A DNA stretch of 64,000 nucleotides. Origin: Flavobacterium sp. I-STPP5a. GTDB taxonomy: Bacteria; Bacteroidota; Bacteroidia; Flavobacteriales; Flavobacteriaceae. The DNA is taken from assembly GCF_009764685.1 (NCBI RefSeq), contig NZ_VHLM01000019.1:62001-126000 (forward strand). The letters are read 5' to 3'. Position numbers and translations under genes: made by a program. A model generated the notes under the pieces. That model did not search any database and was not told where the DNA came from. It saw only the letters and a list, made by a program, of their open reading frames with translations. The first letter of the stretch is position 1. Every line of letters begins with the position of its first letter. Shown piece after piece: positions 35,927 to 44,104 of this stretch.

Positions 35927-37318
35927 ATGGAAAAAGAGAAGATTGCAGTAGGACTAGATATTGGGACAACTAAGATAGTTGCCATGATAGGCAAAAAAAA
36001 TGAATATGGTAAACTGGAAATTTTAGGTTTAGGTAAATCTAAAAGTCTTGGTGTGGCTAGAGGCGTTGTTAATAATATTACACAAACCATACAGTCTATA
36101 CAACAAGCAATCCAAGATGCCGAAAATAATTCAGGTTTTAAAATTAAAGATGTAGTAGTAGGTATTGCTGGTCAGCACATACGTAGTATTCAACATACAG
36201 ATTACATAAGCAGACACAATCCAGAAGAGGTTATAGGAGAGAATGATATACAATTGCTTATAGATCAAGTCAATAAGCTGGCTATGTTGCCTGGCGAAGA
36301 AATTATACATGTTTTGCCTCAGGAGTTCAAGATTGATGGTCAATCAGAGATTAAAGAACCGATAGGAATGTATGGTGGAAGACTTGAAGCTAGTTTTCAC
36401 GTAGTTGTAGGGCAAGCAGCATCAATAAGAAATGTTGGGCGTTGCATTCAAAGTTCTGGTATTGAGCTTTCTGGACTTACACTGGAGCCATTAGCGTCTG
36501 CTGATGCGGTTTTAAGTCAAGAAGAAAAAGAGGCAGGAGTTGCCTTAATTGATATTGGTGGTGGAACTACTGATTTGGCCATTTTTAAGGATGGAATCAT
36601 TCGGCATACAGCTGTTATTCCTTTTGGGGGTAATGTCATTACAGAAGATATTAAGGAAGGATGTTCTATTATCGAAAAACAAGCTGAGCTTTTGAAAGTG
36701 AAATTTGGATCTGCTTGGCCTGGAGAAAACCGTGACAATGAAATTGTTTCTATACCAGGATTAAGAGGAAGAGAGCCAAAAGAAATCTCATTGAAAAATC
36801 TTTCTAAAATTATTAACGCACGTGTAGTTGAAATAATTGAACAAGTTTTTACTGAAGTGAAAGCCTACGGTCATGAAGATCCGAGAAAAAAATTAATTGC
36901 AGGTATTGTGTTAACTGGAGGTGGAGCTCAGTTAAAACATATCAAGCAGTTGGTAGAATATATTACAGGAATGGATACCAGAATAGGATATCCAAATGAG
37001 CATCTAGCAGGAAGTTCAGATGAGGAAATATCAAGTCCTTTATATGCAACAGCTGTGGGGCTAGTAATGAAAAGTATAGAAAACAAAACTCAAAGTGCAG
37101 TACGATTGGATCTTGTTGCTCCAGTAAAAGAGCAACCAGTTTATAGAGCGCCTGAGGCTGTGGCACCAGCTCCTGTAAATGAAGTATCTGAGATTGCAAT
37201 AGAGGAAGAATACCATATTAAAGAGAAACAACCGGATTCTACCGCAACTAGAATTCAAAAAAACTTCTTTGATCGTTATGTGGATAGGATCAAAGAATTT
37301 CTTGATAATGCAGAATAA
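35927..37318 (+). CDS. ftsA: Cell division protein FtsA
   Basis: A 463-residue actin-fold protein that tethers FtsZ to the membrane. Phosphate 1 is VGLDIGTTKIVAMIG, phosphate 2 is ALIDIGGGTTDLAIF and the adenosine region is GIVLTGGGAQLKHI. A SHS2-type 1C insertion follows the first motif. The C-terminus ends with an amphipathic, basic-and-hydrophobic segment (IQKNFFDRYVDRIKEFL) suitable as the membrane anchor. An in-frame TTG six bases upstream also exists; the ATG at 35927 is preferred. Confidence 0.95.
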   Translation: MEKEKIAVGLDIGTTKIVAMIGKKNEYGKLEILGLGKSKSLGVARGVVNNITQTIQSIQQAIQDAENNSGFKIKDVVVGIAGQHIRSIQHTDYISRHNPEEVIGENDIQLLIDQVNKLAMLPGEEIIHVLPQEFKIDGQSEIKEPIGMYGGRLEASFHVVVGQAASIRNVGRCIQSSGIELSGLTLEPLASADAVLSQEEKEAGVALIDIGGGTTDLAIFKDGIIRHTAVIPFGGNVITEDIKEGCSIIEKQAELLKVKFGSAWPGENRDNEIVSIPGLRGREPKEISLKNLSKIINARVVEIIEQVFTEVKAYGHEDPRKKLIAGIVLTGGGAQLKHIKQLVEYITGMDTRIGYPNEHLAGSSDEEISSPLYATAVGLVMKSIENKTQSAVRLDLVAPVKEQPVYRAPEAVAPAPVNEVSEIAIEEEYHIKEKQPDSTATRIQKNFFDRYVDRIKEFLDNAE

Positions 37319-37370
37319 AACTCAAAAAAGAAGCTAAGAATTAATAACAATTTTCAAAAAACCCAAAATT

Positions 37371-39308
37371 ATGCCAAGCAACACAGAATTTGGAAGTATT
37401 TCATTTGATTTACCTAAAAACCAATCAAATGTAATAAAAGTTATAGGGGTCGGTGGAGGCGGAAGTAACGCTATCAACCACATGTTTAAGCAAGGAATAA
37501 AAGGCGTGGATTTTATAGTGTGTAATACAGATTCTCAAGCGTTACACAGCAGTTCAGTGCCAAATAAAATACAGTTGGGAGTTCACCTTACCGAGGGATT
37601 AGGCGCAGGTGCTAATCCTGATGTAGGACAGCAGTCCGCTATAGAGAGTATTTCTGAGATCGAAAAAATGTTGGATCAAAATACCAAGATGGTTTTTATC
37701 ACTGCAGGAATGGGTGGAGGAACTGGAACCGGTGCAGCACCAGTAATTGCCCAATTAGCTAAGGAAAGAGATATTTTAACAGTAGGTATTGTTACGCTAC
37801 CGTTTCTTTTTGAAGGGAAAGTGCGTCAAGAACAAGCTTTAATTGGAATAGAAAAATTACGTAAGCAAGTTGACTCCTTAATAGTTATTAACAATAACAA
37901 ACTTAGAGAAGTTTATGGAAACCTTGGTTTTAAAGCAGGATTTTCAAAAGCGGATGAAGTCTTGGCAACTGCTTCACGCGGTATTGCTGAAGTAATTACG
38001 CATCACTATACTCAAAACATCGATTTAAGAGATGCTAAAACGGTTTTGTATAATAGTGGAACCGCAATTATGGGTTCATCAGTTTCATCCGGTGAGAACA
38101 GAGCAAAAGAGGCTATTATTGCAGCTCTAGATTCGCCATTATTAAATGATAACAAAATTAGTGGTGCCAAAAACGTATTGTTGCTTATCGTTTCTGGTAC
38201 TAATGAAATTACTATCGATGAAATTGGAGAAATCAATGACCACATTCAAAACGAAGCAGGACATAATGCCAATATTATCATGGGTGTTGGTGAAGATGAG
38301 TCGCTTGGGGACGCCATTGCAGTAACTATTATTGCAACTGGATTTGATATAGAGCAGCAAAATGAAATTGTAAACACGGAGCCAAAAAAAATAATCCATA
38401 CTTTAGGAGATGAACAAAAAAATGTTTACAACTTAATAAACAATTCTGTTACTGCATTTGACTTGAATATGGAGACTCCAAAAGCGCCTTCTGCAAATGA
38501 TAGAATTGTATTTGATTTGATGGAGGATGAAGTAGTTGTCAAAACCCCAGTAGTGAGCGCACCAACGATCAATAATGAGGACTTGGTTGAAATGTCTGAT
38601 TTTATAAATAATCTAGATGTAACATTCGAAATAGTTTCGCCTATAACTGATATTGATTTTATAGTTTCGTCACCAGTAGTAGAGCCGCAATTAGTTCAAA
38701 ATAAAACAATAGAAAGACAAGAACAAACAACATTTTCATTTGACTTACCTCTTTTTAAATCAGAAGTTCTAGAGCAAAAACAAGATAACAATGTGATTTT
38801 TGAACTGACTAATGAAACAAAAGAAATTAAAGTGAATGAAGCGGTTCAATTTGTACCTGTGACAGAACTTTCAGATAATGGAATCATAAAATATTCTCTT
38901 GAAGAGTACATGGATGAAGAATCAGATTTTTTGCGAAAAGCTGTAGTAAAAACACCTGAAGTAGCTACACCTGCAGAGTTGAATATTACTTTGAAGCAAG
39001 TTAACATACCAGCTGCCGCACATATAGATTTTGAAGACATTGCTCCTACAGAAATGACGATTGAAGAATCTTTACGAATGAAAGCTGATGAGCGCAGAAA
39101 GAAATTAAAAGAGTTCAATTACAAGTTTCATAACAATGTTTCTAAAATTGATGAATATGAGAAAGAACCTGCTTACAAAAGATTAGGAATTGACATTTCA
39201 AACAATCAAATGAATACAGTAAATTCTAGGATATCTGTTGGTACAGATAGTAACAATGATTTACAATTGCGTTCTAATAATTCGTATTTACACGATAACG
39301 TAGATTAA
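37371..39308 (+). CDS. ftsZ: Cell division GTPase FtsZ with a long C-terminal tail
   Basis: A 645-residue tubulin homologue that forms the division ring. The GTP-binding core has [12 protein letters not shown], the tubulin signature [14 protein letters not shown] and the T7 loop region [11 protein letters not shown]; it ends near residue 322. The remaining ~320 residues are acidic, low-complexity linker, five times the E. coli length, then a basic, structured-looking end ([27 protein letters not shown]). No IPxFL-type FtsA/ZipA-binding tail as in E. coli is seen. It is the last dcw gene and is followed by a terminator. Confidence 0.96.
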   Translation: MPSNTEFGSISFDLPKNQSNVIKVIGVGGGGSNAINHMFKQGIKGVDFIVCNTDSQALHSSSVPNKIQLGVHLTEGLGAGANPDVGQQSAIESISEIEKMLDQNTKMVFITAGMGGGTGTGAAPVIAQLAKERDILTVGIVTLPFLFEGKVRQEQALIGIEKLRKQVDSLIVINNNKLREVYGNLGFKAGFSKADEVLATASRGIAEVITHHYTQNIDLRDAKTVLYNSGTAIMGSSVSSGENRAKEAIIAALDSPLLNDNKISGAKNVLLLIVSGTNEITIDEIGEINDHIQNEAGHNANIIMGVGEDESLGDAIAVTIIATGFDIEQQNEIVNTEPKKIIHTLGDEQKNVYNLINNSVTAFDLNMETPKAPSANDRIVFDLMEDEVVVKTPVVSAPTINNEDLVEMSDFINNLDVTFEIVSPITDIDFIVSSPVVEPQLVQNKTIERQEQTTFSFDLPLFKSEVLEQKQDNNVIFELTNETKEIKVNEAVQFVPVTELSDNGIIKYSLEEYMDEESDFLRKAVVKTPEVATPAELNITLKQVNIPAAAHIDFEDIAPTEMTIEESLRMKADERRKKLKEFNYKFHNNVSKIDEYEKEPAYKRLGIDISNNQMNTVNSRISVGTDSNNDLQLRSNNSYLHDNVD

Positions 39309-39328
39309 ATTGCTAATTAATTCTAGGG

Positions 39329-39366
39329 AACCCGAAAATTAATATGATTTTCGGGTTTCTTTTTTA
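39329..39366 (+). terminator. Terminator of the dcw cluster after ftsZ
   Basis: AACCCGAAAAT (39329-39339) pairs with ATTTTCGGGTT (39347-39357), loop of 7 nt, followed by TCTTTTTT. Confidence 0.9.
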
Positions 39367-39418
39367 CTACAATCCACCAGATAGCAGTTGCTATTCCCGT
39401 TAAAATACTGTAATTTTG

Positions 39419-39567
39419 TTGGGCCTAAATCCAGCTGTTGTTACAAGCTTTTTGTGCAAAACGCTTTTTTCTAAGTTCTTAAAAGAGCTTCTTTCAGTCG
39501 CTTTTTAAGCCCGAGAAAAAAATGCTTTTTGCCCTAAAAAGGCTTTTCACGACCATCTGGGGCAGTA
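39419..39567. repeat. Dispersed intergenic repeat with palindromic centre (copy A)
   Basis: Most of the 317-bp gap between ftsZ and the next gene is filled by this element. It starts GGGCCTAAATCCAGCTG, contains TTACAAGCTTTTTGTGC, a long imperfect hairpin (outer arms GCTTTTTTCT at 39463 and AGAAAAAAATGC ending 39525), then AAAAAGGCTTTTCAC and ATCTGGGGC. The words TTACAAnCTTTTT and AAAAAGGnTTTyCAC recur at 48648-48690, so this is a repeat family inside the window. No coding capacity is apparent. Confidence 0.65.
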
Positions 39568-39625
39568 AACAAGAGTGCATTGTAACTACTGTTTCATCAC
39601 AATTGAAAAAACAAAGACATAAGAT

Positions 39626-40075
39626 ATGAGTTTATCAACATTAATCATGGAGGAAATGAAAACCGCCATGAGAGCCAAAGATACCGTTGCACTTGAAGCT
39701 TTAAGAGCAATTAAATCAGAAATATTACTTGCTCAGACCGCTTCAGGATCTAAAGAAGAAATTTCAGAAGACGATGAAGTTAAGTTGTTACAAAAACTTG
39801 TAAAAACACGTAAAGAAAGCGCAAGAATTTTTACAGAACAAAACCGTTTAGATCTTGCTGAACCAGAATTAGCACAAATAGCAGTTATTGAGAAATTTTT
39901 ACCAGCTCAATTGAGTGAGGCAGAAGTAGAAACAGTTATTGCAGCAATTATTGCCGAAACCGGAGCATCAGGTATTGCATCAATGGGGAAAGTTATGGGA
40001 TTAGCAGCAGCAAAACTTGGAGGGACTGCTGAGGGTAAAACGATTTCTACAATAGTTAAAAAACTACTTACATAA
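39626..40075 (+). CDS. GatB/YqeY domain protein
   Basis: A 149-residue all-helical protein of the YqeY family: MEEMKTAMRAKDTVALEALRAIKSEI at the start, FLPAQLSEAEVE in the middle, and a C-terminal GASGIASMGKVMGLAAAKLGG segment that matches the tRNA-interacting tail domain of GatB. Free-standing YqeY proteins have no proven role; tRNA-dependent amidation or tRNA binding is inferred from the domain. It lies alone between the dcw cluster and tRNA-Arg. Confidence 0.9.
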   Translation: MSLSTLIMEEMKTAMRAKDTVALEALRAIKSEILLAQTASGSKEEISEDDEVKLLQKLVKTRKESARIFTEQNRLDLAEPELAQIAVIEKFLPAQLSEAEVETVIAAIIAETGASGIASMGKVMGLAAAKLGGTAEGKTISTIVKKLLT

Positions 40076-40131
40076 AAAACGATTGAACCACGCGTAATAT
40101 TTCATTAGTTGCTCAATTCTGTATCAAAAAT

Positions 40132-40205
40132 GGCTGCGTAGTTCAACTGGATAGAATATCAGATTTCGACTCTGAGGGTTGCAGGTTCGAACCCTGTCGC
40201 GGCCA
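40132..40205 (+). tRNA. tRNA-Arg (anticodon TCG)
   Basis: A 74-nt cloverleaf can be folded. Acceptor GGCTGCG pairs with CGCGGCC (one G-T wobble) and the discriminator is A. The D stem is GTTC/GAAT, the anticodon stem TCAGA/TCTGA with loop TTTCGAC giving anticodon TCG (reads CGA), and the T stem GCAGG/CCTGT with loop TTCGAAC. The 3' CCA is not encoded, so it must be added after transcription. Confidence 0.93.
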
Positions 40206-40218
40206 CTTTTTAACTTTT

Positions 40219-40270
40219 AAATGCCTCAAAAAATCACAAGTTATCTTGATTTTTTTGAGGCATTTTTTTT
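40219..40270 (+). terminator. Terminator downstream of tRNA-Arg
   Basis: AAATGCCTCAAAAAATCA pairs with TGATTTTTTTGAGGCATTT (one bulge) around a small loop and is followed by eight T residues. Confidence 0.85.
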
Positions 40271-40287
40271 AATGAATTACTTTAATT

Positions 40288-41091
40288 ATGGTTGTTCAAG
40301 TAGTTTTAACAGTTTTTATTGGTCTCTTTTTTCTTTTGTTTATACTCTTTAAAGTTATTGAGCCATCTTATATCATGTTCTTTAATAAGCCATTGTTCAT
40401 ACATTGGTATCCTTTCTCTAAACGGCTGAAGCCACATCAGCGAAAAATTTTATCAGACAATTTTCCTTATTACAGTACCCTATCGGATAAAAGAAAAGAG
40501 TATTTTGAACATAGAATACTTATGTTCACTAAACAATATCAATTTATAGGTAAAGAGATTGTAGTTACAGAGCAAATGCGACTGCTAATAGCAGCTACTT
40601 ATGTCATGCTTACCTTTGGGATGCGTAAATATCTTGTTCCGTTGTTTAAACGGATTGTAATTTATCCTACGGCATACTACTCAACCGAAAATGAAGTTTT
40701 TCACAAAGGCGAGTTTAACCCTATGATGAAAGCAGTTGTTTTTTCTTGGGAGGATTTTATGTTAGGTCATTTAAGTTCAACTGATAATTTGAATCTAGGA
40801 TTACATGAATTTACGCATGTACTGCATTTTCATTGTATGAAAAATAACGATCCCAGTTCTATCATCTTTTTTGATGCCTTTAATGAAGTAGTCAAGTATT
40901 TTTCTGATCCAGTTCTAAGCTCTTTATTAATCGATACTCAATATTTTAGACCGTATGCGTATGAAAATCAATTTGAATTTTTAGCAGTAGTTTTAGAACA
41001 TTTCTTTGAAACGCCAGCTCAATTTAAAACCGTGCATCCAGATTTGTATGAGCATGTTGTTACCATGATTAATTACAAAGAAAATCAATAA
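40288..41091 (+). CDS. MtfA-like zinc-dependent peptidase
   Basis: A 267-residue protein with one N-terminal membrane helix (about residues 2-20). The zinc motif HEFTH lies near residue 174 (LGLHEFTHVLHFH), with a downstream FEFLAVVLEHFFETP segment holding the likely third ligand, as in the M90/MtfA peptidases that in E. coli act on the glucose-PTS regulator Mlc. No Mlc partner is implied here. The N-terminal membrane anchor differs from soluble E. coli MtfA. Confidence 0.82.
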   Translation: MVVQVVLTVFIGLFFLLFILFKVIEPSYIMFFNKPLFIHWYPFSKRLKPHQRKILSDNFPYYSTLSDKRKEYFEHRILMFTKQYQFIGKEIVVTEQMRLLIAATYVMLTFGMRKYLVPLFKRIVIYPTAYYSTENEVFHKGEFNPMMKAVVFSWEDFMLGHLSSTDNLNLGLHEFTHVLHFHCMKNNDPSSIIFFDAFNEVVKYFSDPVLSSLLIDTQYFRPYAYENQFEFLAVVLEHFFETPAQFKTVHPDLYEHVVTMINYKENQ

Positions 41092-41115
41092 AAATGGCGC
41101 ACTAGGCGCCATTTT
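41091..41115. terminator. Short bidirectional terminator between the peptidase gene and rpe
   Basis: AAAATGGCGC pairs with GCGCCATTTT around the loop ACTAG. It lies between convergent genes and overlaps the peptidase stop codon. Confidence 0.85.
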
Positions 41116-41118
41116 GTA

Positions 41119-41781
41119 TTAAAAAGTAGTAAGCTTTTTTAGATCTTGAATTGTTTGTACAGGGTCTGTTGCTTTAAAAACAAAACTTCCTGCAACAAGA
41201 ACATCGGCTCCAGCTTCAACAAGTTGTTTTGCATTAGCACTAGTTACACCTCCATCAACTTCAATAAGGGTGTCTGCTCCTTTTCTTGTAATTAAGACTT
41301 TTAGTTTTTCAACTTTAGAATAGGTGTTTTCAATAAATGATTGACCACCAAAACCAGGATTCACACTCATGATACAAACTAAATCAATGTCATTAATAAC
41401 ATCTTCTAGGAGGTCAATTGAAGTATGCGGATTGATGGCAACTCCAGCTTTCATTCCCTCTGCTTTTATGGCTTGTAGTGTTCTGTGCAAATGTGTGCAC
41501 GCTTCATAATGTACGCTAAGGATATTGGCTCCAAGTCCAGCAAATGTTTTGATGTAACGATCAGGATCGACAATCATTAAGTGTACATCAATTGTTTTGG
41601 TAGCGTGTTTCGCAATGGCTTCAAGTACTGGCATTCCGTATGAAATATTAGGTACAAAAACGCCGTCCATGATGTCTATATGAAACCAATCGGCTTCACT
41701 GTTGTTGATCATTTCAATGTCCCGCTGTAGGTTTCCAAAATCAGCCGCTAATACTGATGGAGCAATAAGTGTATTTTTCAT
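41119..41781 (-). CDS. rpe: Ribulose-phosphate 3-epimerase
   Basis: A 220-residue TIM-barrel enzyme interconverting ribulose 5-phosphate and xylulose 5-phosphate in the pentose phosphate pathway. Visible signatures are IAPSVLAADFGNL, the metal/catalytic WFHIDIMDGVFVPNIS, VHLMIVDPDRY, SVNPGFGGQSF and the final phosphate-binding EVDGGV plus LVAGSFVF. Length is standard. It has its own complete promoter, so it is independent of the phytase locus upstream. Confidence 0.96.
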   Translation of the reverse strand: MKNTLIAPSVLAADFGNLQRDIEMINNSEADWFHIDIMDGVFVPNISYGMPVLEAIAKHATKTIDVHLMIVDPDRYIKTFAGLGANILSVHYEACTHLHRTLQAIKAEGMKAGVAINPHTSIDLLEDVINDIDLVCIMSVNPGFGGQSFIENTYSKVEKLKVLITRKGADTLIEVDGGVTSANAKQLVEAGADVLVAGSFVFKATDPVQTIQDLKKLTTF

Positions 41782-41806
41782 TTTTTAATGATGTGTTGTT
41801 ATGAAA

Positions 41807-41837
41807 CAAAATTAGTTTTATTTAAAGTTGATTCAAA
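41807..41837 (-). promoter_or_regulatory. Complete Bacteroidota-type promoter of rpe
   Basis: On the minus strand the -33 box TTTG (41837-41834) and the -7 box TAATTTTG (41814-41807) are 19 bp apart, and the -7 box is 25 bp before the ATG. This is one of the clearest housekeeping promoters in the window. Confidence 0.75.
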
Positions 41838-41948
41838 ATCTTTCTTTTGGATGTATCCAAGAAACTAAAACTAAGTTTTATAACAGTAGGCCTATTGCTT
41901 CATAATACGCTGACCTTAATTTATCTTTCTATTTTTTTACTTATTTAT

Positions 41949-43007
41949 TTAAAGACTTTTTTTTTGGGAATCGATTTCTTTTTGAATAACATTCCAGTTA
42001 TAGAAATGAAAAGTCATTCCGTTACTCATTGCTACAAATAATCCGTTAGGGAATGATGCTCCTAGATTTACGGATGTAACATCAGCACCATCACATTCTA
42101 TGGTAGAGGTTGGGATTTCAGCAATCTTTTTATGTTGGTTAGGATTGTTTTTTTCTCCCTCTCTTTCATAAATAACAAAAGTATTAGCTTGCTGATTAGA
42201 AACTAAAATATAGCCCGTTTTCTCTGTTTTTTTGTAAATAGCGATCCCTTCGTTATCTGATTTAAAATCATTTTTACCAAAAAAAGCAATTTCCGTATTG
42301 TTATTTTTTGCAGGATCGGCATAATATTTTTTAATTCCTGATTGCTCATCTGAATAATAAATAAATCCAAGTTCATTATCTACGGCAATAGCTTCAATTT
42401 CTTTTTTTTCACTAAAAGAGCCAAATTTACGGACTACTTTTGCACTGATAGAACCATCTCCAGAATCTATAAGTTCATATTGCCAAAGATACGATCCAGT
42501 TGGTCCCGATTTTCTTCCAACAACTGCAAATATAGCATTGTCTTGAGCTCTAGTATAGAGTGCAATGCCCATTGGATCACGTTCCTTTTCATTTTCAAAT
42601 ACTGCAATTCCACCATTATCAATTGGAATCAAGTTCGGCAAAGAAAAAATTCTAATTCTATTTTTTTTGCGTTCTGTTGTTACTACGATATCGGTTTTTT
42701 GTCCGTTTACCAGCATGCCATAAGCAATATCTACATTGTTGGGGCGATCCATATTAATGTAGCTATTTACTATCTTTCCCTTTAAATCATAGACATATAG
42801 ACCGCCGCCAATTTCTTTATCGGTCCCAATAATTAAACTTTTTGAAGGGTCAGTTGGATGAATCCAAATTGCAGGGTCATCTGTATCATGAAGAGTTTTT
42901 TCGGTTGTTATTGAAGGCTTTAATGCATTTGTTGCAACGGGAGCAAGAGTATCTTTACAAGAAATAAAGAGTAGTCCAAATGTGAGTAGTAAGATTTTTA
43001 TTTTCAT
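41949..43007 (-). CDS. Beta-propeller phytase (3-phytase), lipoprotein
   Basis: A 352-residue protein with a signal peptide and lipobox FISC (cysteine about residue 17), so probably anchored in the outer membrane. The BPP signature is DDPAIWIHPTDPSKSLIIGT followed by GGGLYVYDLKG, with recurring acidic turns such as DNEGIAIYKK and SNQQANTFVIY that bind calcium in known members. It would release phosphate from phytate (inositol hexakisphosphate) outside the cell. It is the third gene of a TonB receptor-phosphatase-phytase operon, 20 bp after the phosphatase gene. Confidence 0.92.
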   Translation of the reverse strand: MKIKILLLTFGLLFISCKDTLAPVATNALKPSITTEKTLHDTDDPAIWIHPTDPSKSLIIGTDKEIGGGLYVYDLKGKIVNSYINMDRPNNVDIAYGMLVNGQKTDIVVTTERKKNRIRIFSLPNLIPIDNGGIAVFENEKERDPMGIALYTRAQDNAIFAVVGRKSGPTGSYLWQYELIDSGDGSISAKVVRKFGSFSEKKEIEAIAVDNELGFIYYSDEQSGIKKYYADPAKNNNTEIAFFGKNDFKSDNEGIAIYKKTEKTGYILVSNQQANTFVIYEREGEKNNPNQHKKIAEIPTSTIECDGADVTSVNLGASFPNGLFVAMSNGMTFHFYNWNVIQKEIDSQKKSL

Positions 43008-43027
43008 GGGGGTTCAAATTTTTATTT

Positions 43028-44029
43028 CTATTTATTTAATTCAAATTTATATAAAACAGTAGCCTTTTTTTTATCAGCGTTTATTACTTGCACAAGTAGT
43101 TGATTGTTTGTAATTGAAAAAGTCATAAACCCAGGTTTTGAGGCTGAGAAAATACTACCTTCTCTAATTCCTGATGGTCTTACTTCACTACCAGCTCCAG
43201 ATAAAAATTGAGTGGTATATCTTCCCTTTGGTCGAATTATTTGTAAATCATGCTCATGTCCACACAAGTAGGCGTCCACACGATATTCATCAAAGAGATT
43301 GGCAAATTTAGATTCAAAAAGCTTGATGTCCTTATTTTCCTTTCTATATCCTCCACTGTATAGAGGATGATGGCCAACTACAATTTTCCATTTAATAGAC
43401 TTATCTTGGGTAGACAAAGTTTCTTTGAGCCATTTTTTTTGAGCTAATGTGTCTTGTTCTTTAATACCTGCATATTTTTCAGGGTTTTTGTGATAACTAT
43501 CAATAAAAGGATTGGTGTCCATTACAACCATCAATATTTTGTCACCGTTATGTAATGCAAATGTTTTGCTATAATATCGGTTGGGCATTTTCCATCTTTT
43601 GCTAACTTTTGAGTAGTCAAGTTGAGCTTGAACATTCCCATGGTAGTCATGATTACCTAATGAAGCATACCAAGTTCTGTATAAGGAAGGATCGGAGTAA
43701 ATAGATTCAAATGACGAAATCCATTGGTAGTCTTGCGTACTTTCAACTCCATCTGGATAAAAATTATCGCCTACTGAAATAATAAATTTTGCATCTGTAA
43801 TGGTAGTTGCATGACCCATTTCTCGGGCTACATCTTTTTGAAAATAATTACCTACTCGACCAAAATCACCAAGTACAAGAAAATTTAAACTATTTTCTAG
43901 AAGAGTCATTTTAGGGATGTTATTTCCTAAATAACCACTTTTTTTTTCTTTTATAAATGCTGCGTTTTTAGTTTGGGCTGTGCTATTGATGCTTATCAAA
44001 AGAACTATAAATAACAGTATATTCTTCAT
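43028..44029 (-). CDS. Secreted purple-acid-type metallophosphatase
   Basis: A 333-residue exported calcineurin-fold phosphatase. Start is ATG 44029 (MKNILLFIVLLISINSTAQ, a signal peptide); a longer frame from 44068 would only add residues before it. Metal-binding motifs come in order: LGDFGRVGNY, GDNFYPDG, LGNHDYHG, GHHPLYSGG and GHEHDLQ, the pattern of tartrate-resistant acid phosphatase type 5. It would remove phosphate from monoesters, including lower inositol phosphates made by the phytase encoded next to it. Confidence 0.92.
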   Translation of the reverse strand: MKNILLFIVLLISINSTAQTKNAAFIKEKKSGYLGNNIPKMTLLENSLNFLVLGDFGRVGNYFQKDVAREMGHATTITDAKFIISVGDNFYPDGVESTQDYQWISSFESIYSDPSLYRTWYASLGNHDYHGNVQAQLDYSKVSKRWKMPNRYYSKTFALHNGDKILMVVMDTNPFIDSYHKNPEKYAGIKEQDTLAQKKWLKETLSTQDKSIKWKIVVGHHPLYSGGYRKENKDIKLFESKFANLFDEYRVDAYLCGHEHDLQIIRPKGRYTTQFLSGAGSEVRPSGIREGSIFSASKPGFMTFSITNNQLLVQVINADKKKATVLYKFELNK

Positions 44030-44104
44030 TCTATAGTTTGTTAAAAAGGTATTGCATAACAGAAACAACTGTTTTACAACACCTTAATTAAATAGTAAAT
44101 AATG

